A DNA stretch of 64,000 nucleotides from Paraglaciecola sp. L1A13 (lineage in GTDB: Bacteria; Pseudomonadota; Gammaproteobacteria; Enterobacterales; Alteromonadaceae). Location: the NCBI RefSeq assembly GCF_009796745.1, contig NZ_CP047024.1, forward strand, positions 4,898,001-4,962,000. The letters run 5' to 3'. The notes under the pieces are model-generated. The model had not been told where the DNA came from. It searched no databases and saw nothing but the letters and a program-made list of their open reading frames with translations. This document shows, one piece after another, positions 58,033 to 64,000 of this stretch; positions within the stretch are counted from its first letter, which is position 1; the number at the start of each line of letters is the position of its first letter. The position numbers were made by a program, and so were the translations under genes.

Positions 58033-59933
58033 TAGGCCGTTTTACGCTCTGACTTTCTTAGTAGACCATGCTTTTTTAAGTAAACTAGAAGCAAAGAAAT
58101 AGCCGCTGGAGTTATACCTGATATACGTGATGCCTTACCTAACGTTTCTGGTTTTGCATCACTAAGTTTTGCCACCACTTCATTTGACAATCCTGAAATT
58201 TGACCATAATCGAAGTCAATTGGGATCAAGGTATTTTCATTCTTACGTGATTTAGCGATCTCATCTTGCTGACGTTCAATATAGCCCGCGTATTTGATCT
58301 GTATTTCGACTTGTTCGGCCGCTTTAGGATCCGCGATCCCAGGGCCAAAATCCGTCACCTTCATCAAGGTTTCATAAGTCATTTCTGGGCGTCTAATCAA
58401 GTCTTCTAAGGTATTTTCTTTGCTTAGAGGATTCTTTAATAATGGATTAAGCGCTTCTGCCGATGCGTGCTTAGGATAAACCCAAGTATCACGTAAACGT
58501 TGACGTTCAAGCTCGATAGCTTCAAGCTTAATATTGAATGCTTGCCAACGTTCTTCGTCAACCAAGCCTAACGCATGACCTTTCGCCGTTAACCGGATAT
58601 CAGCGTTATCTTCTCGAAGTAACAAACGATATTCAGCTCTGCTGGTAAACATGCGATAGGGTTCTTTTGTACCCATGGTAGCCAGATCGTCAATCAATAC
58701 TCCCATATAGGCCTCGTCTCTACGTAAGATCAGTGGTTCCTGACCTTTAGCTTGTAGGGAAGCATTGGCTCCAGCAACTAAACCTTGTGCCGCTGCTTCT
58801 TCGTAGCCTGTAGTGCCATTAATTTGTCCGGCGAAAAACAATCCTTTGATAAATTTTGTTTCTAGAGTTTGTTTTAGATCCCTAGGATCGAAGAAATCAT
58901 ATTCGATCGCATAGCCCGGACGTATAATATGTGCATTTTCAAAGCCCTTAATCGAACGCACCAAGGCGAATTGAACATCAAAGGGTAAGCTAGTTGAAAT
59001 CCCATTAGGGTAAACTTCAATGCTATTTAGACCTTCAGGTTCAACAAAGATTTGGTGAGAATCTTTATCAGCAAAACGATTAATTTTGTCCTCTATTGAT
59101 GGACAATAACGTGGGCCAATACCTTCAATGACGCCGGTATACATTGGCGAGCGGTCTAAACCTCCGCGAATAATATCATGGGTTTTAGTATTAGTATGCG
59201 TGATGTAACAGGCAATTTGTCGAGGATGGTCTTCGACTTTGCCCATAAACGAAAATACCGGGGTAGGGGTATCTCCAAGTTGCTCTTGCATCACACTGTA
59301 ATCGAGTGTTCTAGCGTCTAAACGCGCAGGTGTACCTGTTTTTAAACGAGAAACCCGAAATGGCAATGCACGCAAGCGATCTGCTAACGCAATCGATGGG
59401 GGATCTCCTGCACGTCCCCCTTTGTAATTTTCCATCCCAATATGAATTGTGCCACCTAGGAAAGTACCAACAGTGATGACTACGGTTTTAGCACGGAATT
59501 TTAAACCCATCTGGGTTACTACGCCTGTAACTCTGTCGTTTTCTACGATCAGATCATCACATGATTGCTGAAAAATGGTCAGGTTGTCTTGGTGTTCAAT
59601 GATATTTCGGATTTCTGATCGGTATAAAGATCTATCCGCTTGAGCTCGTGTAGCCCGTACCGCAGGGCCTTTACTGGAATTCAAAGTTCGAAATTGGATC
59701 CCGCCCTTGTCGATAGCTTTTGCCATGGTGCCACCTAGCGCATCTATTTCTTTAACTAAGTGACCTTTGCCAATCCCACCAATTGCTGGGTTACATGACA
59801 TTTGACCTAAGGTTTCGATGTTGTGAGTCAATAATAATGTTTTTGAGCCCATGCGTGCTGCCGCAAGTGCCGCTTCTGTGCCTGCGTGACCACCACCAAC
59901 TACGATTACATCAAACTCATCTTGATAAAACAT
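58032..59933 (-). CDS. mnmG: tRNA uridine-5-carboxymethylaminomethyl synthesis enzyme MnmG (GidA)
   Basis: 633 residues, close to E. coli (629). FAD enzyme that with MnmE modifies U34 of several tRNAs. FAD motif [17 protein letters not shown] at about 13-29, [22 protein letters not shown], and the C-terminal domain with [13 protein letters not shown] are conserved. GAGG precedes the ATG. It is the first gene of the series and starts about 90 bases from the origin, transcribed away from it, as in E. coli. Confidence 0.98.
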   Translation of the reverse strand: MFYQDEFDVIVVGGGHAGTEAALAAARMGSKTLLLTHNIETLGQMSCNPAIGGIGKGHLVKEIDALGGTMAKAIDKGGIQFRTLNSSKGPAVRATRAQADRSLYRSEIRNIIEHQDNLTIFQQSCDDLIVENDRVTGVVTQMGLKFRAKTVVITVGTFLGGTIHIGMENYKGGRAGDPPSIALADRLRALPFRVSRLKTGTPARLDARTLDYSVMQEQLGDTPTPVFSFMGKVEDHPRQIACYITHTNTKTHDIIRGGLDRSPMYTGVIEGIGPRYCPSIEDKINRFADKDSHQIFVEPEGLNSIEVYPNGISTSLPFDVQFALVRSIKGFENAHIIRPGYAIEYDFFDPRDLKQTLETKFIKGLFFAGQINGTTGYEEAAAQGLVAGANASLQAKGQEPLILRRDEAYMGVLIDDLATMGTKEPYRMFTSRAEYRLLLREDNADIRLTAKGHALGLVDEERWQAFNIKLEAIELERQRLRDTWVYPKHASAEALNPLLKNPLSKENTLEDLIRRPEMTYETLMKVTDFGPGIADPKAAEQVEIQIKYAGYIERQQDEIAKSRKNENTLIPIDFDYGQISGLSNEVVAKLSDAKPETLGKASRISGITPAAISLLLVYLKKHGLLRKSERKTA

Positions 59934-60211
59934 TTAAAACCTCTTCAATCATGTATATCCCAAAAAAGGGGCACATATTCTATATGTTATTTAGCATAAG
60001 TTAAATGCTTAAAATTTATTCAGAAGATCGGTACGATCTTCACTAATCTTTATAAGATCTATTTAGATCTTTACTTATTATTATTATTATTAGGGATCGA
60101 AGGATCGGTGTGTAAGTCAATTTAATTATTGTATATCAGTAAGTTACAGCCAACGTTTTGTTGTGATCATCCGTTGATCTGTTTTGTATAGCTTGGGGGT
60201 AAGTAGCGATC

Positions 60212-60220
60212 TTATCCACA
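60212..60220 (+). promoter_or_regulatory. DnaA box TTATCCACA
   Basis: Perfect match to the strict DnaA box, nearest to the AT-rich side, the place of R1 in E. coli. Confidence 0.85.
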
Positions 60221-60284
60221 GGGCGATCTTGGTCGATTCTTATCAAGTGGATATGTAACGATTATACAGTAGTTATGCAGCATC

Positions 60285-60293
60285 TTGTCCACA
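60285..60293 (+). promoter_or_regulatory. DnaA box TTGTCCACA (one mismatch)
   Basis: Differs from TTATNCACA at position 3. Probably lower affinity. Confidence 0.55.
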
Positions 60294-60317
60294 TTAAAGG
60301 ATAAGGTTTGATCTAAC

Positions 60318-60326
60318 TGTGTATAA
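60318..60326 (-). promoter_or_regulatory. DnaA box TTATACACA, reverse
   Basis: TGTGTATAA on the plus strand; perfect match to TTATNCACA. Confidence 0.8.
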
Positions 60327-60409
60327 AGTGTGATCACAATAATTAAGATCTCTTTGTATAACCCGTAATCTAACACTATTAGGTTTTGGATCATGATCAT
60401 CGATCATCT

Positions 60410-60418
60410 TGTGTATAA
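60410..60418 (-). promoter_or_regulatory. DnaA box TTATACACA, reverse
   Basis: TGTGTATAA on the plus strand; perfect match to TTATNCACA, outermost box of the set, like R4 in E. coli in position. A weaker TTTGTATAA lies at 60353-60361. Confidence 0.8.
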
Positions 60419-60606
60419 GTGATGGATCCAACGATAAAATAAATTTAAATTATTTCTAAATAAACATATTTTCTAGCTAAATTGACTCAGTTCAGGATAA
60501 ATAAAGGGCTTTCGTCGACTTGGTTTGTTCATTATTGAGCTGAAAATGATGGTAAGAAAAGCTGAAAATTGCTATTTAAAGGATCGTAAATGAGATCCAA
60601 TTAAGC

Positions 60607-60628
60607 AGGATCCTTTCAAAAGGATCCT
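60607..60628. repeat. Perfect inverted repeat between dnaC and oriC
   Basis: AGGATCCTTT (60607-60616) and AAAGGATCCT (60619-60628) are exact inverted copies with a two-base centre, each containing GGATCC. It lies 62 bases after the dnaC stop. It could be a hairpin limiting transcription into the origin; there is no U tract, and it also adds two GATC sites. Confidence 0.65.
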
Positions 60629-60689
60629 ATTTAAGTCTGTTGTTGGTTAAACGCGCATCAAAAAATTGTATTTTATATAGTAACGATCG

Positions 60690-61505
60690 TCACTTAACTT
60701 GGTTTGGTTGATACCCTGTCGCTCTGTGTGATTCGATTTGAGTCGGTATAATTTCTTTTCTGCGGCTAGGGCCTTCGAAACGAACTTTGTAGGTGTCGTA
60801 CTCCTTTATGGACTCAAAACAGTAACTACCGAGGGCTTTTTCAAGATCAGCGAGGTTATGATTAGTAATCAATATACAATTTTTATTATGTGCTAACCGC
60901 TGCCGGAGTATGTTGCCTAGCCAGCTTTGTGCATTCTTTTTAAGAGCAGATTCGTTTACACATACCTCATCTAAAATTAGCAAATCCACATCGAGTAACT
61001 CTTGGTTTATTTCACGAAATTTCTCGCCCGCTTTATCTGTTGCGCTGTAGTCATAAGAGAAAAAACGCATTTCCAATAGAGTTGATAGTTGTCTATATAA
61101 AACAGTTATCTCATACTGATTTATTAGTTCGTGAGCTATTGCACCGGCAGTGTGGGATTTACCACGCCCGTAATCACCATAGAAGATCATCATGTGTGAT
61201 CCGCTTTTACGCCAAGCGGGATCTTCGTGTGCGGCAATGAATGAGTGGGCAATACTTATCGCCTCTTTTACATCGTCACTGTCTTCGACTAAATTGTCGA
61301 ACGTCCATTTTGGATTCAAATCTGAACGTCCATGTAGGTCTAATATACGACTGCGCTTACCTTCTTTTTGTAATTGGCGCACATCACGGTTTGCTAGGGC
61401 TTCATGTTCTAATCTCACAGATTTATAGTCGGTATAAGATTCAGGAATATGTTTCCTACCAAGTGTTTTACCGAGTTGTTCGATTCTATCTTTCAAACTT
61501 TTCAT
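60690..61505 (-). CDS. dnaC: DnaC-like helicase-loader ATPase
   Basis: 271 residues from ATG 61505. AAA+ ATPase of the DnaC/DnaI type that opens or loads the DnaB ring at the origin. Walker A GDYGRGKS at 110-117, Walker B LLILDE with Asp179-Glu180, sensor-1 CILITNHNLADLEKALG and a basic end VRFEGPSRRKE. The N-terminal about 80 residues are basic and helical, suited to bind DnaB. It starts 19 bases after the DnaT-like gene and is the last of the mioC-dnaT-dnaC run. In E. coli dnaTC lie far from oriC; here they face it. It could in principle be a phage-derived loader, but its genome context is stable. Confidence 0.85.
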   Translation of the reverse strand: MKSLKDRIEQLGKTLGRKHIPESYTDYKSVRLEHEALANRDVRQLQKEGKRSRILDLHGRSDLNPKWTFDNLVEDSDDVKEAISIAHSFIAAHEDPAWRKSGSHMMIFYGDYGRGKSHTAGAIAHELINQYEITVLYRQLSTLLEMRFFSYDYSATDKAGEKFREINQELLDVDLLILDEVCVNESALKKNAQSWLGNILRQRLAHNKNCILITNHNLADLEKALGSYCFESIKEYDTYKVRFEGPSRRKEIIPTQIESHRATGYQPNQVK

Positions 61506-61524
61506 GGCAATATTCCGATGATGA

Positions 61525-62199
61525 TCATGAGTTGGAGGTTGTTTTGATTTTATTACTGTATTTAGCAACTAAGTTTTTCGCGTTCTCGTCTGCAACCACG
61601 CCAGCTTTTGCAGTCACAATTTGACTACCGACTTTATGAATAGCTTTGATATTCTTGGCCAGTCGCTTTTGTTTTACGTTAAATACGAATTTTTGGGTCC
61701 ACTGAAACTGGGTAAATTGTGTTTGTGGTCGCCCCAACCAATATGCGACAAAATCGCCTAGTTCGTGTGACGAAAATTCATTATCGATAATACCCACGAG
61801 TTTAGTTAGATCCTGGTACAGAGTTGAGTTTGGAGACCAGTCTGGACTCATCTTTTGCCACTGTAAATGTAGCTGAGTATAGTCGTCTGGTTTAATCATC
61901 AATAATGGTAAAATTAATATCTTGCCATTGAAGCTCTTATTTAAATCTACTTCGTCGATAAAACTGATTAGTTCGACCTGACTTAGCTCTTTGATAAGAC
62001 TATTAACTTGACGACCTAGCGTAAACTTGTTTTCTTTTGCATTAAGCATGCTTAACAACTGTTTATAATTTAAAGCTGGCGTCTTGCCTGTTGTTAAATC
62101 GACAGTCGGCTTTAAGCCCAATAAATATAAAACTCGAGCGTCGTTACTGAGAGCTTGACTCAGTGCTTTTTGTTCCGCTTCATTTAGCCATTTATTCAA
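61525..62199 (-). CDS. dnaT: DnaT-like primosomal protein
   Basis: 224 residues. The C-terminal region (about 110-185) follows the DnaT DNA-binding pattern: hydrophobic-K-M-x-x-DW-x-P, L-x-x-L-x-GI, ELGDFVAYWLGRPQ and a QFQWTQKFVFNVKQKR end. The N-terminal half (NEAEQKALSQALSNDARVLYLLGLKPTVD) is helical, probably the oligomerisation part, and the tail is basic. DnaT acts with PriA/PriB in replication restart and can pass DnaB-DnaC to the fork. Start is TTG at 62199; GAGGG in the mioC end serves as ribosome-binding site, and the mioC stop is two bases away. The name is by pattern and neighbour, not by strong identity. Confidence 0.72.
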   Translation of the reverse strand: MNKWLNEAEQKALSQALSNDARVLYLLGLKPTVDLTTGKTPALNYKQLLSMLNAKENKFTLGRQVNSLIKELSQVELISFIDEVDLNKSFNGKILILPLLMIKPDDYTQLHLQWQKMSPDWSPNSTLYQDLTKLVGIIDNEFSSHELGDFVAYWLGRPQTQFTQFQWTQKFVFNVKQKRLAKNIKAIHKVGSQIVTAKAGVVADENAKNLVAKYSNKIKTTSNS

Positions 62200-62201
62200 A
62201 G

Positions 62202-62639
62202 TTACCCTCTACTTCTTAGCCAGGTCTCTAACCACTGAACTGCAGCATGCTCAGGTATAGGTTGATTTAGTACATCTATATTAAGTGCTGGGGCTATTAA
62301 TTTAGCGCCACTCATTCTAAGTTTTTGTTCTATTTTTAATGCACCGTAGCAGAATGTGTCATAACTGCTATCTCCAAGACCTACCACCAAAAATGAAGTG
62401 CCTGTTAAATCAGTCGCTTCAATTTGCTTCACAAATTTATGAATATTGTCCGGTAAATCTCCGGCTCCATGCGTTGATGTACAAATAATCCAAGTTGCGC
62501 AAGGTGCAATGTCGATTAAGTCTGGTGCTAAATGAACTTGAGCTGTCAGTTCATGCTCAATTAATTTTTCTTCTAAAGCCTCAGCTACGTACTCACTTGC
62601 ACCGAGTACACTGCCTACTATTATTTCGAAATCTACCAT
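62202..62639 (-). CDS. mioC: Flavodoxin-like protein MioC
   Basis: 145 residues from ATG 62639 (E. coli 147); the longer frame from 62684 adds residues absent from relatives. FMN-binding flavodoxin fold with VGSVLGASEYVAEAL at the start, ICTSTHGAGDLPDNIHKFVKQIE and FLVVGLGDSSYDTFCYGALKIEQKL. MioC is reported to take part in biotin synthase activity in E. coli, and its gene beside oriC influences initiation by transcription. It heads an operon with the two loader genes. Confidence 0.95.
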   Translation of the reverse strand: MVDFEIIVGSVLGASEYVAEALEEKLIEHELTAQVHLAPDLIDIAPCATWIICTSTHGAGDLPDNIHKFVKQIEATDLTGTSFLVVGLGDSSYDTFCYGALKIEQKLRMSGAKLIAPALNIDVLNQPIPEHAAVQWLETWLRSRG

Positions 62640-62755
62640 GGTGTTGCTTTTCTCACTTTTCAATAAGTCTATTGTACCTTGCATACATTGGCGCGACTAC
62701 GTCTTAACTCAAGCCCTAATCAGGTTTCATTAAAAGTTAGATTGAAGGCATATTA

Positions 62756-62795
62756 ATTTAACTTTAAGTTAGTTTAAATTAACTTAAAGTTAAAT
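62756..62795. repeat. Long AT-rich palindrome upstream of mioC
   Basis: 16-bp arms around an 8-base centre (GTTTAAAT): the left arm ends TTAACTTTAAGTTA (62758-62771), the right arm begins TAACTTAAAGTTAA (62780-62793). It is 117 bases before mioC. Without a U tract it looks more like a protein-binding site or a cruciform-prone sequence than a terminator. Confidence 0.6.
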
Positions 62796-62946
62796 AAATA
62801 TTACTTAATGCTTAATTTAATTTTCGTTTATTTTCTACTAAATATTATTTTATCGATCTATATTGTGCAGCTTAGGAGTGTCGGTGAGTCGATTGATGTG
62901 CAGTAAATTAGCTGGCAACGGCATTGATATAAAGCTGAAAAAATTT

Positions 62947-62972
62947 AAGGCATCCCACACATGGTATGCCTT
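62947..62972 (-). terminator. Terminator after mnmE
   Basis: AAGGCAT (62947-62953) pairs with ATGCCTT (62966-62972), with CCA/TGG inside. The minus strand continues TAAATTTTTTC, giving a U run. It lies 43 bases past the mnmE stop. Confidence 0.65.
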
Positions 62973-63014
62973 TTAGTGATAGAAATTTTGATTAAGCTCA
63001 AAACGCTATTTCTA

Positions 63015-64000
63015 TCATTTCCCTATACAGAAGGATGAAAAGATTTTTCCTAGCAAATCATCAGAGCTAAATTCACCGGTGATCTCACTCAGATACGCTT
63101 GGGCAAGTCGCAATTCTTCAGCTAATAATTCACCTGCAAGGTTGTCTTCAAGCTGATATTTTCCTAATAAAAGATGTTCTTCGGCTCTTTCTATTGCATC
63201 AATGTGGCGTCGTCGAGCGATGAATTGTCCTTCATTGGATGCGTGGAAACCCATGCACTCTTTTAAGTGCTCTGCGAGTGCTTCGATACCTTGCTTTTGA
63301 CTGGCAGAAAGTCGAAATACGTCATATCCGTTAATGCTAGTCTTACCTATAGTTTCACCTGATAGGTCCGCTTTGTTTCGAATAACCGTTAATCCAATAT
63401 TATGAGGTAGCTTGTTCATAAAATCGGGCCATATTTTATGAGGATCACTTTCATTAGTTTCAGTGCTATCGAGCATAAATAACACGCGATCTGCTTGCTC
63501 TATTTCTTGCCAGGCTCGTTCAATACCTATTAGTTCTACTTCGTCAGAGCTTTCTCTTAAGCCTGCTGTATCGATTATATGCAGTGGCATGCCATCGATA
63601 TGAATATGCTCTTTTAGCACGTCTCTGGTTGTGCCAGCGATGGCAGTTACTATCGCCGCATCTCGACCTGCAAGGGCATTCAATAAACTTGATTTGCCAG
63701 CGTTTGGCCGGCCAGCTATTACCACACGCATGCCTTCTCTTAATAAACTGCCTTGCTGAGCTTTATTTTTCACCGAACAAAGCTGAGTATTTATAGCCTG
63801 TAAATCTCGCTGAACCTTGCCATCGCTTAAAAAATCGATTTCTTCATCTGGGAAATCAATAGCTGCTTCTACATACATACGTAGATGAATTAATAGTGAA
63901 ACTAAGTCATTTATTTGGGTGGAAAATTCACCTTGTAATGAACGTAAAGCTCCTCGTGCGGCTTGTTCTGAGCTGGCATCAATAAGATCAGCAATTGCTT
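63015..64000 (-). CDS. mnmE: tRNA uridine modification GTPase MnmE, C-terminal part (runs off the window)
   Basis: The last 328 codons are present; the N-terminal third lies beyond 64000. MnmE works with MnmG on U34 of tRNA. Visible parts: helical region [16 protein letters not shown]...[22 protein letters not shown], the G domain with Walker [14 protein letters not shown] switch, DTAGLR and NKAD, and the C-terminal CIGK tail that holds the catalytic Cys. It ends about 3 kb from oriC, with mioC-dnaT-dnaC between. In E. coli mnmE lies further off (rnpA-yidC-mnmE). Confidence 0.97.
   Translation of the reverse strand, partial: AIADLIDASSEQAARGALRSLQGEFSTQINDLVSLLIHLRMYVEAAIDFPDEEIDFLSDGKVQRDLQAINTQLCSVKNKAQQGSLLREGMRVVIAGRPNAGKSSLLNALAGRDAAIVTAIAGTTRDVLKEHIHIDGMPLHIIDTAGLRESSDEVELIGIERAWQEIEQADRVLFMLDSTETNESDPHKIWPDFMNKLPHNIGLTVIRNKADLSGETIGKTSINGYDVFRLSASQKQGIEALAEHLKECMGFHASNEGQFIARRRHIDAIERAEEHLLLGKYQLEDNLAGELLAEELRLAQAYLSEITGEFSSDDLLGKIFSSFCIGK

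Larger units (their letters stand above)
60025..60420. other. oriC: Chromosomal replication origin oriC
   Basis: Located between mnmG and mioC-dnaT-dnaC, as in E. coli (mnmG-oriC-mioC). It has 17 GATC sites in 60001-60440 (about ten times chance), two GATCT-led 13-mer-like repeats (GATCTATTTAGAT at 60057, GATCTTTACTTAT at 60067), an AT-rich tract with six TTA repeats (60075-60092) as probable unwinding element, and at least four DnaA boxes (60212, 60285, 60318, 60410). AT-rich 13-mers on one side and boxes on the other reproduce the enterobacterial plan. The right boundary is uncertain, since GATC-rich sequence continues to about 60670. Confidence 0.88.
62640..63014. other. mioC promoter region between mnmE and mioC
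   Basis: 375 AT-rich bases without a gene. It holds a long palindrome at 62756-62795 and the mnmE terminator at 62947-62972; the mioC promoter must lie here. No DnaA box with a full match was seen, although E. coli mioC is DnaA-repressed. Confidence 0.5.

Noticed and set aside
60075..60092. Six TTA repeats as a variable microsatellite
   Set aside because: Position between the 13-mers and the DnaA boxes makes an origin unwinding element the simpler reading.
61241..61624. 127-codon plus-strand frame across the dnaC-dnaT junction
   Set aside because: Antisense to two supported genes, no conserved features seen.

Overview
The window looks like a chromosomal segment of a marine gammaproteobacterium of the Alteromonadaceae, most like Glaciecola/Paraglaciecola. 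This is inferred from gene content: class II ketol-acid reductoisomerase with ilvY, the rph-pyrE-tusA and yicC set, a TonB receptor/SapC/cupin/tryptophan-halogenase cassette, and an enterobacterial-type origin neighbourhood. No rRNA, tRNA, CRISPR array, insertion sequence or prophage was seen. Nearly all genes are vertical housekeeping or envelope genes.

Region by region. 1-5.7 kb: branched-chain amino acid genes. The 5' end of ilvD lies behind a well-formed transcription attenuator with a candidate leader peptide. A TRIC-type channel gene and comM follow, then divergent ilvY/ilvC with a tandem candidate operator. 5.7-21 kb: mixed genes, including an orphan 110-aa protein, an OmpA-type lipoprotein, a Bcr/CflA exporter, carbonic anhydrase with an exported histidine phosphatase, a DMT transporter, an M20 peptidase, an unrecognised 631-aa membrane protein, an IalB-like exported protein, a nidogen-domain exported protein with a C-terminal sorting-like tail, Ndh and proBA. 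21-32 kb: an exported M1 peptidase with a DUF6702 partner, an AI-2E transporter family protein, a 40-residue membrane microprotein behind a perfect FNR-type box, a sterol-desaturase-type enzyme, DUF3014 and DUF1285 proteins, an amidohydrolase, an exported methyltransferase-fold protein, and two small genes behind a Fur-like box. 32-37 kb: rph-pyrE-tusA, yicC and an HD-GYP phosphodiesterase. 37-44 kb: the TonB receptor/SapC/cupin/halogenase cassette. 44-48.4 kb: an alkyltransferase-like protein, a DTW-domain tRNA modification enzyme and a large hybrid sensor kinase.

48.5-64 kb is the replication-origin region: atpIBEFHAGDC, parAB, rsmG and mnmG, then an origin at about 60.0-60.4 kb with consensus DnaA boxes, GATC-rich 13-mer-like repeats and an AT-rich tract. 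On the other side is an apparent mioC-dnaT-dnaC operon transcribed towards the origin, then mnmE. Two near-consensus parS sites, at 35.3 and 48.5 kb, fit the ParAB system.

The most interesting points are the helicase-loader pair (DnaT-like plus DnaC-like) in tight linkage with mioC and facing oriC, the parS candidate abutting the atp terminator, the ilv attenuator with a visible antiterminator, the FNR-box microprotein and the Fur-box small gene pair. All functional calls rest on reading the sequence and recalling families; no search was run.
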